Of a stretch of 64,000 nt of DNA, positions 51,657-60,883 are shown one piece after another. Both the position numbers and the translations under genes were made by a program. This DNA is from Mycolicibacterium sp. CH28 (lineage in GTDB: Bacteria; Actinomycetota; Actinomycetes; Mycobacteriales; Mycobacteriaceae): positions 310,001 to 374,000 of the forward strand of contig NZ_SRLQ01000002.1 in NCBI RefSeq assembly GCF_004745805.1. Direction: 5' to 3'. Below the pieces are notes generated by a model, which was not told the origin of the DNA, did no database searches, and worked only from the letters and a program-made list of their open reading frames with translations. Every line of letters starts with the position of its first letter. The stretch's first letter is position 1.

Positions 51657-52153
51657 CGTTGGCAGCGGACCCACGTCGCGACGCCGTACCCGAACCGGGC
51701 ACTGACGCCTTGAGCGACGGCCGTCCCGTCGAGTTCTGGGCGACCGCCTCGATCCGTGCGGCACTGGAGACCGGCGATATCACCATCTGGCAGCGCATCG
51801 TCGTGGCCATCAAGCGCGATCCCTACGGCCGCACCGCACGACAGGTCGAGGAGGTGCTGGAGCACTCCCAGCCGTATGGCATCTCCAAAGCCCTCTCCGA
51901 GGTGTTGGTCCGGGCCCGCAATCACCTGGAGGCCAACGAACGCGCCGAGGCGGCGCGCCACGTGCGGCTGTTACTCGACCGGGCCGGCCTGGGCCAGCAG
52001 GAGTTCGCCTCCCGCATCGGGGTGGCACCGGCGGATCTGAGCACCTACCTCGACGGCACGGTGAGCCCGCCGGCCTCGCTGATGATCCGGATGCGCCGGC
52101 TCTCCGACCGGTTCGCCAAGATGCGCGCCCAACGCACGGCGGACGACTCCTGA
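51653..52153 (+). CDS. XRE-type helix-turn-helix protein, Rv0201c type
   Basis: 166 residues, the same length as Rv0201c. The N-terminal half is helical (VEFWATASIRAALETGDITIWQRIVVAIKRDPYGRTARQVEEVL). The C-terminal half is a Cro/C1-type helix-turn-helix, RLLLDRAGLGQQEFASRIGVAPADLSTYLDGTVSPPASLMIRMRRL. GTG at 51653 has GGAGGAGG close upstream and overlaps the mmpL11 stop, so the two are coupled. A regulator translated with mmpL11 may control the locus; targets are unknown. Confidence 0.85.
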   Translation: MTLAADPRRDAVPEPGTDALSDGRPVEFWATASIRAALETGDITIWQRIVVAIKRDPYGRTARQVEEVLEHSQPYGISKALSEVLVRARNHLEANERAEAARHVRLLLDRAGLGQQEFASRIGVAPADLSTYLDGTVSPPASLMIRMRRLSDRFAKMRAQRTADDS

Positions 52154-52159
52154 GCGACG

Positions 52160-52582
52160 ATGGCCGCTCCGGACTCGGCTGAGCTGACCCAGATCCTGCG
52201 CGACACCCGCGCGGTGGCGGTGGTCGGCGCATCGAACAACCCAGCCCGTCCCAGCTACGGGGTGTATCAGTATCTGGCCCGGTTCAGCGACTACGCGCTG
52301 TACCCGGTCAACCCCAATATCGGCGACATCGACGGAAATCCGGTCTACCCGAGCCTGGCCGATCTGCCCGTGGTCCCCGACATGGTCGACGTGTTCCGCC
52401 GCTACGAGGACCTGCCCGCCGTCCTCGACGAGACGCTGGCATTGGCCCCGCGTCCCCGCTACTTGTGGCTGCAACAAGGGCTGTGGCACGAGCAGGTCGC
52501 CGAGCGCGCCGAGGCCGCCGGTGTGCGGGTGGTGATGGACCGCTGCCTGAAGGTCGACTACGCCCGGCTCATCGGGCGTTGA
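52160..52582 (+). CDS. CoA-binding protein
   Basis: 140-residue single-domain Rossmann protein of the CoA-binding (YccU-like) family. It reads AVAVVGASNNPARPSYGVYQYLARFSDYALYPVNPNIGDIDGNPVYPSLADLP, then VDVFRRYEDLP and LWLQQGLWHEQVAERAEAAGVRVVMDRCLKVDYARL. These proteins bind CoA and resemble the N-terminal part of succinyl-CoA synthetase alpha; the biological role is unclear. It starts 6 nt after the XRE gene and overlaps the convergent omamB by 14 bp. Confidence 0.88.
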   Translation: MAAPDSAELTQILRDTRAVAVVGASNNPARPSYGVYQYLARFSDYALYPVNPNIGDIDGNPVYPSLADLPVVPDMVDVFRRYEDLPAVLDETLALAPRPRYLWLQQGLWHEQVAERAEAAGVRVVMDRCLKVDYARLIGR

Positions 52583-53258
52583 TCGGCGCGATGTCGAGCA
52601 CCAGCCAGCGGCCGTCCTGCTTGGCCAGCCCGATCCGCAGCGCCAGCGTCGCGGTGCTCGGCGGCTGACCGGGCTCGGTCTGGGTGCCACGCAGCACCAC
52701 GGCCACACTGGCCGCCGACGATCCCAGCGCCTCCAGCCCCGCCGAGATGGTCTGCGCCTGGGCGGAGATGTTCTTCTTGGCCAGATCCGAGGTGGCTTTC
52801 CCGAATTCGTTCTTGAACGCATCGGCGCGCTCGGGCGCCATGAACGACGCGGCCCGGTCGATGGACGAGGTCGGGTCGGCGGGGGTGAAGGTGGCGGTGG
52901 CCTCGGCCACCGCGGTGGCGATGCGAACCGCTTCGGCGGAGTCCCTGGTGAAGTCGCGGTCGGGCTGGGTCCACCTGGTGTAGCCGACGGCCACCGCAGC
53001 GATCAGCGCGGCGGTCGCCAACGCGACGACCGCCAGGCGCAGCCCGGGACCTTCGTCGTCGGTGCCCACCGTCACCGAATCACGGCGGTACAGAACGAAA
53101 TTGACGATGACGCCTTCGACGACGAGCAGGCCCAGCATCGAGCACACCGACACCCACCACAGCGGCCAGCCCAGCACGGTGCCGATGGCCAGTAAGGCAC
53201 CGATCGCCGCCAGCGGCGCGGCGATGTCGAATGCCAGGACCCGGGCCAGGTTCCTCAT
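52569..53258 (-). CDS. omamB: Orphaned Mce-associated membrane protein OmamB
   Basis: 229 residues corresponding to Rv0200. Two N-terminal hydrophobic hairpins (about 8-30 and 35-55) precede a third span (about 70-92, LRLAVVALATAALIAAVAVGYT). The rest is an extracytoplasmic NTF2/VirB8-like domain, FTRDSAEAVRIATAVAEATATFTPADPTSSIDRAASFM, ending in WLVLDIAPINAR. The start overlaps the omamA stop (ATGA). Rv0199 (OmamA) stabilises Mce1 transport and aids cholesterol uptake; Rv0200 is named as the companion. The role here is taken from those orthologues. Confidence 0.82.
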   Translation of the reverse strand: MRNLARVLAFDIAAPLAAIGALLAIGTVLGWPLWWVSVCSMLGLLVVEGVIVNFVLYRRDSVTVGTDDEGPGLRLAVVALATAALIAAVAVGYTRWTQPDRDFTRDSAEAVRIATAVAEATATFTPADPTSSIDRAASFMAPERADAFKNEFGKATSDLAKKNISAQAQTISAGLEALGSSAASVAVVLRGTQTEPGQPPSTATLALRIGLAKQDGRWLVLDIAPINAR

Positions 53259-53845
53259 CGCAGCGACTCCAGCCGCGAAATCATCAGCTTGCCGTCGACG
53301 TCGGAGACACCGAGTCGCAGGTTCCAGCGCACGGTCGTGGGCTTGTTGCCGGCGTTCTCGCTGACCGAGGTGGCGATCACCAGTACGGAGTCGGTGCGCG
53401 CGGCCAGCTCCGGGGGCAGCGTCGCGGGCGCCGGGGGCCGCTGGCCGGACTGGGCGTCGAGGTCGTGGTGGACGGTCTCGAAGGCCACCGACTCGATGCG
53501 CCCGGTGGTGTGCGCCTGCAGCGTGCGGACCACTTCGCGGTAGGGCTTGATCGAGGCCTCGAAGTCGGAGTTGAGCTCGCCGACGGTCCCTTCGCGCAGC
53601 TTCTCCAGGCTGGCGTCGACGTTGTCGACGTTCATGTTGATCAGTACCCCGGTCCAGTCGGCCGCCGCCGCCATGACCCGGGTTTGATAGGCCCGTTCAC
53701 CGGTGGAACTGCGGTGCGCCGACCAGATCAGCCCACCCATGACGACTGCGACCACCGCGACCAGACCGAGCACCGCAGAGGCGATGCCGTAGCCGGTGAA
53801 GACCCCGCGATGCGTCCCGTCCTGGGTTGGTTCCGCCTCGGGCAT
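53255..53845 (-). CDS. omamA: Orphaned Mce-associated membrane protein OmamA
   Basis: 196 residues matching Rv0199. A single membrane span (about 18-42, TGYGIASAVLGLVAVVAVVMGGLIW) is followed by a periplasmic Mce-associated domain with SGERAYQTRVMAAAADWTGVLINMNVDNVDASLEKLREGTVGELNSDFE and a conserved end DVDGKLMISRLESLR. OmamA stabilises Mce complexes and is needed for cholesterol import in M. tuberculosis. The ATG at 53845 is chosen over the longer frame because the added residues look non-coding. Operon with omamB. Divergent from zmp1. Confidence 0.85.
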   Translation of the reverse strand: MPEAEPTQDGTHRGVFTGYGIASAVLGLVAVVAVVMGGLIWSAHRSSTGERAYQTRVMAAAADWTGVLINMNVDNVDASLEKLREGTVGELNSDFEASIKPYREVVRTLQAHTTGRIESVAFETVHHDLDAQSGQRPPAPATLPPELAARTDSVLVIATSVSENAGNKPTTVRWNLRLGVSDVDGKLMISRLESLR

Positions 53846-53997
53846 GCGTGCGAGGCTACCGGGCGGTCGCCAGGGGGCCGGCGGCCCACCGACCGGCGCA
53901 TGGCCACTGACGGCCACGCGCGGCGCCCCGATCCGGGTCATAACTGGCCACTCGCCGTCCGAGACGACGGTCGTGAACCTCTGGTAAGGATGGTTGG

Positions 53998-56022
53998 GTG
54001 ACGGTAGAAACTGTGCGTTCGGGCCTGGACCTCTCCCATGTCGAGGCTGACGTTCGTCCGCAAGACGACCTGTTCGGCCACGTCAACGGGCGGTGGCTGG
54101 CCGAGTACGCCATCCCGGCCGATCGGGCCACCGACGGCGCGTTCCGGACGTTGTACGACCGGGCCGAGGAGCAGGTCCGCGAGCTGATCACCCAGGCCGC
54201 CGCCGGGCAGGAGCGCAGCGCCCCGGGCGACGACAACGGTGAGTCGGGGACGGTCTCCGGCACCGACGCGCAGCGCATCGGTGACCTGTACGCCAGCTTC
54301 CTCGACGCCGAGGCCGTCGAGCGCCGTGGTGTGCAGCCGCTGCTCGACGAGCTGGCCCGGATCGACGGCGCGGTGGATCCGGACGCGCTGACCGCGGTGC
54401 TCGGTGCGCTGCAACGCACCGGTGTCGGCGGCGCCGTGGGGCTCTACATCGACACCGACTCGAAGAACTCGGCGCGCTACCTGGTGCACGTCACACAGTC
54501 GGGGCTGGGTCTGCCCGACGAGTCGTACTACCGCGACGAGCAGCACGCCTCAATCCTTGGCGCCTATCCGCAGCACATCGCCGCGATGTTCGCCCTGGTG
54601 CTGGGCGGGACCCCCGACGAGCATGCCGAGCGCGCGGGGCGGATCGTGGCGCTGGAGGCCAAGCTCGCCGCCGCGCACTGGGATGTCGTCAAGCGCCGCG
54701 ACGCCGACCTGACCTACAACCTGCGTACGTTCGCCGACCTGCCGGCCGAGGCCCCCGGCTTCGACTGGGCGGGCTGGATCGACGCATTGGGCAGCTCACC
54801 GAAGGCTATGTCGGAACTGGTTGTCCGCCAGCCTGATTACCTGACCGCGTTCGCCGAGTTGTGGTCGGGTGCGGACTTCGCGGACTGGAAGGACTGGGCG
54901 CGCTGGCGGCTCATCCATGCCCGCGCCGCAGTGCTGACCACAGCGCTGGTCGAGGAGGACTTCGCTTTCTACGGCCGCACCCTGTCGGGTACCGAGCAGA
55001 TCCGTGAGCGCTGGAAGCGCGCGGTGTCGCTGGTGGAAGGGCTGATGGGTGACGCGGTCGGGCGACTCTACGTGGAGCAGCACTTCCCGCCGGATGCCAA
55101 AGCCCGGATGGACGTGCTGGTGGACAACCTGCGCGAGGCCTACCGGGTCAGCATCAACGACCTGGAATGGATGACGCCGGCCACCCGCAAGCGGGCGCTG
55201 GCCAAGCTGGACAAGTTCACCGCCAAGATCGGCTACCCGAAGAACTGGCGGGACTACTCCGCGCTAGTGATCGACCGGGACGACCTGTACGGCAACGTTA
55301 TTCGTGGCGCCGAGGTGGAGTTCGACCGGGAGGTCGCCAAGCTTGGCGGTCCGGTCGACCGGGACGAATGGTTCATGACGCCCCAGACGGTCAACGCCTA
55401 CTACAACCCCGGGATGAACGAGATCGTGTTCCCCGCCGCCATCCTGCAGCCACCATTCTTCGATGCCGAGGCCGACGATGCCGCGAACTACGGCGGGATC
55501 GGCGCGGTGATCGGCCACGAAATCGGCCACGGCTTCGACGACCAGGGCGCCAAGTACGACGGCGACGGCAACCTCGTGGACTGGTGGACCGACCAGGATC
55601 GCACCGAATTCGGCTCCCGCACAAAGCAACTCATCGATCAGTATGAGGCGTTCGTACCGCGCGGGCTCGAACCATCGCACCACGTCAACGGGGCATTCAC
55701 CGTCGGCGAGAACATCGGCGACCTGGGCGGGCTGTCCATCGCGCTGCTCGCCTACGAGCTGTCACTGAAGGGTCAGCCCGCTCCGGTGATCGACGGCCTG
55801 ACCGGCGTACAGCGGGTGCTGTTCGGCTGGGCGCAGGTGTGGCGCACCAAATCCCGCGAGGCCGAGGCACTGCGGCGACTGGCAACCGACCCGCACTCGC
55901 CGCCGGAGTTCCGCTGCAACGGGGTGGTCCGCAACCTCGACGCGTTCTACGAGGCGTTCGAGGTCGGCGTGGACGACGCCCTGTACCTGGAGCCCGACCG
56001 TCGCGTGAGAATCTGGAACTGA
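53998..56022 (+). CDS. zmp1: Zinc metalloprotease Zmp1 (M13, neprilysin family)
   Basis: 674-residue M13 endopeptidase (Rv0198c is 663). The zinc site is IGHEIGHGF (HEIGH at residues 507-511) and the third ligand is in ENIGDLGG (Glu571, Asp575). The substrate-binding NAYYNPGMNEI precedes it and the C-terminus ends VRIWN. No signal peptide is visible, as in M. tuberculosis Zmp1. Known for blocking inflammasome activation in macrophages; in an environmental species a role in peptide turnover is more likely. AAGGA 7 nt before the GTG at 53998 fixes the start. A nitroreductase gene follows 4 nt later. Confidence 0.95.
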   Translation: MTVETVRSGLDLSHVEADVRPQDDLFGHVNGRWLAEYAIPADRATDGAFRTLYDRAEEQVRELITQAAAGQERSAPGDDNGESGTVSGTDAQRIGDLYASFLDAEAVERRGVQPLLDELARIDGAVDPDALTAVLGALQRTGVGGAVGLYIDTDSKNSARYLVHVTQSGLGLPDESYYRDEQHASILGAYPQHIAAMFALVLGGTPDEHAERAGRIVALEAKLAAAHWDVVKRRDADLTYNLRTFADLPAEAPGFDWAGWIDALGSSPKAMSELVVRQPDYLTAFAELWSGADFADWKDWARWRLIHARAAVLTTALVEEDFAFYGRTLSGTEQIRERWKRAVSLVEGLMGDAVGRLYVEQHFPPDAKARMDVLVDNLREAYRVSINDLEWMTPATRKRALAKLDKFTAKIGYPKNWRDYSALVIDRDDLYGNVIRGAEVEFDREVAKLGGPVDRDEWFMTPQTVNAYYNPGMNEIVFPAAILQPPFFDAEADDAANYGGIGAVIGHEIGHGFDDQGAKYDGDGNLVDWWTDQDRTEFGSRTKQLIDQYEAFVPRGLEPSHHVNGAFTVGENIGDLGGLSIALLAYELSLKGQPAPVIDGLTGVQRVLFGWAQVWRTKSREAEALRRLATDPHSPPEFRCNGVVRNLDAFYEAFEVGVDDALYLEPDRRVRIWN

Positions 56023-56026
56023 CGCG

Positions 56027-56542
56027 ATGGAAGCCTGGGACGCCATCCGCGCTCGCCGCAATGTGCGCAGCTATACCTCGGCGCCGATCTCCGAGGCTGA
56101 CCTCGATCGGATCCTCGAGGCCGGGTGGCGCTCCCCGTCGGCGCGCAACAACCAGCACTGGGATTTTGCGCTCGTCACCGATCATGCTGTGCTGCAGGAT
56201 CTTTCGACGGTCTGGGTCGGCGCCGGCCACATCGCCTCAGCCCAGGCGGCGATCGCGCTCGTGATACCCGAGCCGCCCGACGAGCGATCGAAGCTGATGG
56301 ATCAATACGACCTGGGCCAGGCGACGATGGCCATGGCGATCGCGGCCACCGACCTGGGCATCGGCAGCGGTCACTCGGCGGTCGGCGATCAGGACCGGGC
56401 CAGGGCGATCCTCGGCGTGCCCGGCGATCATCTGGTGGCCTACCTGCTGGGCCTGGGCTATCCCGCCGACCGCCCGCTGACGCCGATTCACAAGCCGAGC
56501 CGACGCCCGTTCACCGAGGTGGTCCACCGCGGCGGCTGGTAG
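56027..56542 (+). CDS. Nitroreductase family protein
   Basis: 171-residue FMN-dependent oxidoreductase. The family marks are the N-terminal WDAIRARRNVRSYTSAPISEADLDRILEAGWRSPSARNNQHWDF, which binds FMN, then DLGQATMAMAIAATDLGIGSG and a short C-terminus ending RPFTEVVHRGGW. This is shorter than NfsB-type enzymes and like the small mycobacterial group. It follows zmp1 by 4 nt and is probably co-transcribed; it ends just before the convergent ArsR gene. The natural substrate is unknown. Confidence 0.88.
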   Translation: MEAWDAIRARRNVRSYTSAPISEADLDRILEAGWRSPSARNNQHWDFALVTDHAVLQDLSTVWVGAGHIASAQAAIALVIPEPPDERSKLMDQYDLGQATMAMAIAATDLGIGSGHSAVGDQDRARAILGVPGDHLVAYLLGLGYPADRPLTPIHKPSRRPFTEVVHRGGW

Positions 56543-56543
56543 G

Positions 56544-56888
56544 TCAGCCGCGGGCCGCCGACTCACGGTTGGCACCGTCGACGATCGATGCCAGCAGACC
56601 CGGCAGCGCCGCGTCGACTTCCTCAGCGCGCAGTCGTTGATGAATGAGCCCGCCGCTCACCACTCGTTCGATGATGCCGGCTTCCCGCAGGATCTTGAAA
56701 TGGTGGGTGGCGGTGGACTTGTTGATGCCGTCATAGAGCGCACTGCACTGCTGCGGCACGCCGGCGTTGCGGAGCCGGCGAACCATCTCCAAGCGCACGG
56801 GATCCTGCAGCGCCGCCAGCACCTGGTGCACGGCGGCGACAGGATGGCAGTCCGGCTCTGCTTCGGCCACGATTGTGCCCTCCATCAC
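56544..56888 (-). CDS. ArsR-family transcriptional regulator
   Basis: 114 residues with a winged helix: VLAALQDPVRLEMVRRLRNAG, then the recognition helix NKSTATHHFKILREAGIIERV and the wing GGLIHQRLRAEEVDAAL. The classic metal-binding ELCVCDL motif is absent; cysteines are only at PDCHP and QQCSAL, so a small organic ligand is as likely as a metal. The start is GTG 56888 or ATG 56885. Its promoter region carries two matching operators shared with the divergent exporter, so it probably represses both genes. Confidence 0.9.
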   Translation of the reverse strand: MMEGTIVAEAEPDCHPVAAVHQVLAALQDPVRLEMVRRLRNAGVPQQCSALYDGINKSTATHHFKILREAGIIERVVSGGLIHQRLRAEEVDAALPGLLASIVDGANRESAARG

Positions 56889-56948
56889 TGAGGTTTGATG
56901 ATCGTCAAACCTCAGCGTACTCTCGGCCTAGTTCGATCGTCGTCAAAC
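56888..56948. promoter_or_regulatory. Two operators between the ArsR and MFS genes
   Basis: Site 1 is a perfect palindrome: CTGAGGTTTGA (56888-56898), 6 bp, TCAAACCTCAG (56905-56915). Site 2 repeats its core with one mismatch: GTTCGA (56931-56936), 6 bp, TCAAAC (56943-56948). The centres are 38 bp apart. A plus-strand promoter TTTGAT (56894-56899), 18 bp, TACTCT (56918-56923) lies between and under them. Site 1 also overlaps the ArsR start. This fits repression of both genes by the ArsR protein. Confidence 0.8.
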
Positions 56949-56963
56949 TTACCGGGAGTCGCG

Positions 56964-58166
56964 ATGGCGTGCCTGGACCAGGGACACCCCGTCCACGTCG
57001 ACAGCCAGCGGTGGGCCTACCCACTGCTGCTGGTGCTATCGGGTGTCGCACTGGGCGTCTCCGGTCTGCCCGCTCCGCTCTACGGCATCTACGAAGCGAA
57101 CTGGCACCTGTCCCCACTGGCCACCACGGTCGTGTTCGCGGTGTACGCGTTCGCCGCACTGGCCGCGGTGCTGGTATCGGGCCGGGTGTCCGACGTCGTG
57201 GGCCGCAAGCCGGTGCTGCTCGGCGCGCTGGTAGCGCTGATCGCCGGGTTGGGCATCTTCCTCGTGGCCGACAGCATCGAGATGCTGCTGCTGGCCCGTG
57301 CCATCCACGGCGCGGCGGTCGGTTCGATCGTGGTGGCCGGCGCCGCGGCGCTGCTGGACCTGCGGCCCCACCACGGCGTGCGCTCGGGCCAGCTCAGCGG
57401 GGTCAGCTTCAACATCGGCATGACGGTCGCGATCGTCGGCTCGTCACTGCTGGCCCAGTACGTCGCGCATCCGCTGCGCACCCCCTACGCGGTGGTCGCC
57501 GTGGTGTGCGCCGTCGTCGGCGTCGGCGTGCTCGCCCTGCGGGAGACCCATTCCGGCCGCACCGGCGGCAAGATCCGGATCAGCAAACCGGCTGTGCCCC
57601 CGGAGATCCGGGAGGACTTCTGGTTCGCCGCCCTGGGCGCGATGGCGTCGTGGTCGGTGCTGGGAGTGCTCCTGAGCCTGTATCCGTCGCTGGCCGCCCA
57701 ACAGACCCACATGCACAACCTGGTGTTCGGCGGCGGGGTGGTCGGGGTGACGGCGTTCTCGGCCGCGATCGCACAGCTGGTCGCCACCCGGGTGCCGGCC
57801 CGCCGCTCGGCGGTGATCGGCGACGTGGGCATGGCTGTCTCCCTCCTGCTGACGGTGCCGGTCCTGCTGACCCACCGCTGGCCGTTGGTGTTCATCGCGG
57901 CGGCGCTGCTCGGCGCCACTTTTGGGCTCGGGTTCGGCGGCTCCCTGCGCCACCTGTCCGATGTGGTGCCAGCCAACCGTCGCGGCGAGACGATGTCGGC
58001 GTTCTACCTGCTGGCCTACACCGCGATGGCGCTGCCGACGGTCGCGGCGGGCTGGGCGGCCACCAAATGGCCGCTGGCCGAAGTCTTTCCGTGGTTCGCC
58101 GTCATCGTCGCGGCGGCCTGCCTGGCTGCGGCCACGGTGGGTGTGGTCAGTCTGCGGCGACGCTAG
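56964..58166 (+). CDS. MFS transporter, divergent from arsR
   Basis: 400-residue major facilitator with about 12 hydrophobic spans. The loop 2-3 signature is SGRVSDVVGRKPVLLGALVALIAGLG, and the drug-exporter-like ARAIHGAAVGSIVVAGAAALLDLRP and FGLGFGGSLRHLSDVVPANRRGETMSAFYLLAYTAMALP are present. GGGAG 5 nt before the ATG at 56964 sets the start; the longer frame would run through the operators. It is probably induced when the ArsR protein meets its ligand, so it may export that compound. The substrate is unknown. A hairpin follows the stop. Confidence 0.88.
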   Translation: MACLDQGHPVHVDSQRWAYPLLLVLSGVALGVSGLPAPLYGIYEANWHLSPLATTVVFAVYAFAALAAVLVSGRVSDVVGRKPVLLGALVALIAGLGIFLVADSIEMLLLARAIHGAAVGSIVVAGAAALLDLRPHHGVRSGQLSGVSFNIGMTVAIVGSSLLAQYVAHPLRTPYAVVAVVCAVVGVGVLALRETHSGRTGGKIRISKPAVPPEIREDFWFAALGAMASWSVLGVLLSLYPSLAAQQTHMHNLVFGGGVVGVTAFSAAIAQLVATRVPARRSAVIGDVGMAVSLLLTVPVLLTHRWPLVFIAAALLGATFGLGFGGSLRHLSDVVPANRRGETMSAFYLLAYTAMALPTVAAGWAATKWPLAEVFPWFAVIVAAACLAAATVGVVSLRRR

Positions 58167-58176
58167 CCGGCACCAC

Positions 58177-58207
58177 GCTAGCCGGCCAAGCCACTCGAAC
58201 GGCTAGC
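58177..58207. terminator. Hairpin between convergent MFS and esterase genes
   Basis: GCTAGCCG (58177-58184) and CGGCTAGC (58200-58207) with a 15-nt loop. The right arm overlaps the esterase stop. The left arm is itself repeated 14 bp earlier, across the MFS stop. It could terminate both transcripts; no U-tract. Confidence 0.4.
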
Positions 58208-59651
58208 TACCAGTCGAACCGGGGGTCCCAATCTGGGCAGCCAGCCACGGAAGGGCATCGGAGAATCCGCGCTCGGCGAACTGCCAGGTGTGGTAGCTGA
58301 TGATGCGGTGTACCGAGCAGGAGATCCCGACGGTCTTGGCGGTCGCGCACAGGTCGTCGGCCGCACCGGCCTCATCGGAGTCACGGAACTCGTCGTGGCC
58401 ACCGAATCCCATCGGCGCATCGGACTGCGGTCGGTGCCCGGAGCCGTAGGGTGAGGTCCCGTTGGCGGGCTTGACGGTGTCCTCAAACCACCCGGAGACG
58501 CCCTGATACGGGCCGTGCCGGAGCATCGCGCTGCGCGGGTCGAACTGGTCCCAGGCCGCCGCGTCGCCACCGTAGAGCCGGCTGATCGTCTGCTCCTTGG
58601 TGCCGGCCGTGGGCCCATGGTCGCCTGCGATGTCCTCGAACGTGCTGAACAGCTCCGGGTGCATGACGGTCAGGTCGATCGCGCAGGTGCCGCCCATCGA
58701 CCAGCCGACCACCGCCCAGTTGGCCGCCTGGTCGGAAGCGCCGAAGTTCTTGACGACGTAGGGCCGCACGTCTTTGGTCAGATGATCGGCGGCGTTTCCG
58801 CGCGGCCCATTGACGCATTCGGTGTCGTTGTTGAAGCTGCCGCCGGAGTCGACGAAGGCGAAGATCGGGGCCTGCCCACCATGGCTTTTCGCATACCCGT
58901 CGATGATCGGCATCGCGTTTCCGGTGCGTATCCAGTCTGCGGGAGTGTTGAATTCGCCGGCGACCATCATGATGACCGGTAGCCGCGGCGGGGTTTCCCC
59001 GGCGAACCAGGCCGGTGGTAGGTACACGTACTCACTGCGGTGCTTGAATCCGCTTGCATCCGAACCTATGTCGACCTCGACCAGCTTCCCGCTCGTCTGC
59101 ACGGTGTTACGCAGGGCGGGCAGGTCGGCGGCGTCCACCTGGTTCGGCAGCGGCCCAGCCGTCAGGGCGCCCCACGCGGTCTGCAAGCTCGGGTAGTAGC
59201 CCACCCACTGATTGAGGGCGACCAACGCGGCGAGCAACGTCAACGGAATCGTGACGACCGACAATCCGCGCCGCCACCACGGACTGCCCCGCCAGCCGAA
59301 CACGGCCACCGCGACGCCGGCCGCGAAAAGGCCAACCCAGATCCACAATCCGAACGGGGCCGGGTCCGAGGCCAGGCCTTCGGAGTCGACATAGGTGTGC
59401 GCCGTGAGCGCAGCCAGCACGCCGACGGTCACGCTGACCGGAAACCACAGCAGCCACCAGCGGCTGGTTCGCCTAGCGACCACCGCAAGCACGGCCACCG
59501 CGGCAACGATCTCGATGGTCAGCGGCAGCCAGCCACCGAGTAGCGAAATCCCGTGTGCGTACTGATGGAAGTCGGGTGCCGGCAGCTGCGGCAGTGGTGT
59601 CGGTTCGACCGGCGACGGTGCAGGCGACGGAGTGGGCGGCACGTGCCCCAT
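58203..59651 (-). CDS. Membrane-anchored esterase (antigen 85-like alpha/beta hydrolase)
   Basis: 482 residues. After a proline-rich N-terminus come four membrane spans (about 42-60, 68-90, 104-122 and 130-148). An extracytoplasmic esterase domain follows, of the esterase/antigen 85 family: SEYVYLPPAWFAGETPPRLPVIMMVAGEF, the nucleophile elbow VVGWSMGGTCAIDL, GHDEF, and the late histidine in ISYHTWQFAERGF. Such four-span esterases occur in several mycobacterial copies. Substrates may be mycolyl or other lipid esters of the envelope; this is unproven. It ends at the hairpin shared with the MFS gene. Confidence 0.82.
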   Translation of the reverse strand: MGHVPPTPSPAPSPVEPTPLPQLPAPDFHQYAHGISLLGGWLPLTIEIVAAVAVLAVVARRTSRWWLLWFPVSVTVGVLAALTAHTYVDSEGLASDPAPFGLWIWVGLFAAGVAVAVFGWRGSPWWRRGLSVVTIPLTLLAALVALNQWVGYYPSLQTAWGALTAGPLPNQVDAADLPALRNTVQTSGKLVEVDIGSDASGFKHRSEYVYLPPAWFAGETPPRLPVIMMVAGEFNTPADWIRTGNAMPIIDGYAKSHGGQAPIFAFVDSGGSFNNDTECVNGPRGNAADHLTKDVRPYVVKNFGASDQAANWAVVGWSMGGTCAIDLTVMHPELFSTFEDIAGDHGPTAGTKEQTISRLYGGDAAAWDQFDPRSAMLRHGPYQGVSGWFEDTVKPANGTSPYGSGHRPQSDAPMGFGGHDEFRDSDEAGAADDLCATAKTVGISCSVHRIISYHTWQFAERGFSDALPWLAAQIGTPGSTGS

Positions 59652-59710
59652 TGTGGAGGCCGTTGCTGTGCCTAACCTTTGAGCCGCGCCGGCGCGGCCT
59701 CACCCGCCCG

Positions 59711-60739
59711 CTACGACAGCTGCCACTGCCAGTCGTCAGCGCCGTCGGGCTTGTTGTACGTGCCGACGGAGTTCTTCACGATGATGGGGTCACCGCTGCC
59801 GAAGTTGTCGTAGAACCACTGCGCATTCGCCTGGCTGAGGTTGATGCAGCCGTGGCTGACATTGCGCTTGCCCTGGTCTCCCACCGACCAGGGCGCGCTG
59901 TGCACGAAGTTGCCTTGGTTGTCGATCCGCACAGCGAGCTTCACGTGGACCTTGTAGCCGTCCGCCGATGTGCTCGGCACGCCGTAGGTGGCCGAGTCCA
60001 TGATGATGTCGGGGAACTTCTCCAGCACGTAATAGGTGCCGTTCGCGGTGTCGTGACCCGGCTTGCCCATCGACATCGGGAAGGTCTGCTCCAGCTTGCC
60101 GTTGCGGGTGATCGTCATCTGGTGGGTGGCGTTGTCGGCGGTGGCCACGATCGCGTCTCCGACGCGGAAGCTGGACTTGGCGCCGCTGGCGTCGATGTTG
60201 ACGACGGTGCCGGCCGGCCAGAAGCTGTAGGGCCGCCACCGCACCTGGGTATCGGTCAACCAGTAGAACGCGCCGGGAACGGGCGGCACCGACGATATGT
60301 GGATCGCCGACTCGGCCAACGGGCGGTTGGCGATCGGCCGGGCGAAGTTGATGATGATCGGCTTGGCCACCCCGACCATCGCACCGTTGACTGGGTTGAA
60401 CGACGGCGGGGCGAAGACCGGGTCACCGGTGTAGGGCAGCGGGTTCTGGCCCTTGACGGGGCCGGCAGCAGCCGCCGCCGCCTGCTGGGCCGCCAACGGA
60501 TCGATCGGGGCGGGCGCAGCACCGGGATCGGGCACCGGTGCCGGCAGAGCCGGGTCGGGTGCCGGAACGCCTAACGGATCCGGGGCAGGAGCGTCCGGGG
60601 CCTGCGCATCGACGGCTGCAGGGTCGACGGGCGCCTGGCCCGGATCGGCTAGCGCCGACCCACTGCCGAGACCGAGTCCGGCGACCACCCCGACCACACA
60701 TAACGTGGCCGCAAGAGCACCCTTCAACCGCAGTGCCAT
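59711..60739 (-). CDS. L,D-transpeptidase (Rv0192/LdtMt4 type)
   Basis: 342-residue secreted enzyme that forms 3-3 cross-links in peptidoglycan. Signal peptide about 1-31 ([27 protein letters not shown]), a Pro/Ala-rich spacer to about 95, one Ig-like domain (about 105-190, [22 protein letters not shown]). The YkuD domain follows, with the catalytic signature [23 protein letters not shown] (Cys298). GGGAG 8 nt before the ATG supports the start at 60739. Position next to the Rv0191-type exporter and ricR matches M. tuberculosis. Paralogues make carbapenem-sensitive cross-links. Confidence 0.92.
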   Translation of the reverse strand: MALRLKGALAATLCVVGVVAGLGLGSGSALADPGQAPVDPAAVDAQAPDAPAPDPLGVPAPDPALPAPVPDPGAAPAPIDPLAAQQAAAAAAGPVKGQNPLPYTGDPVFAPPSFNPVNGAMVGVAKPIIINFARPIANRPLAESAIHISSVPPVPGAFYWLTDTQVRWRPYSFWPAGTVVNIDASGAKSSFRVGDAIVATADNATHQMTITRNGKLEQTFPMSMGKPGHDTANGTYYVLEKFPDIIMDSATYGVPSTSADGYKVHVKLAVRIDNQGNFVHSAPWSVGDQGKRNVSHGCINLSQANAQWFYDNFGSGDPIIVKNSVGTYNKPDGADDWQWQLS

Positions 60740-60883
60740 AACCAAACTCCCTCGATACCGACTCGAACCCAGTGTGGCACAGCACGCTGAGTGGACCGCT
60801 GGACCGAGTTCGGCGGCGAACCCGACGGCCGGCGCCGTCAACGCCCTGACCTGTGCACATCGTCGGCGGGCCCTCGGCAAACG

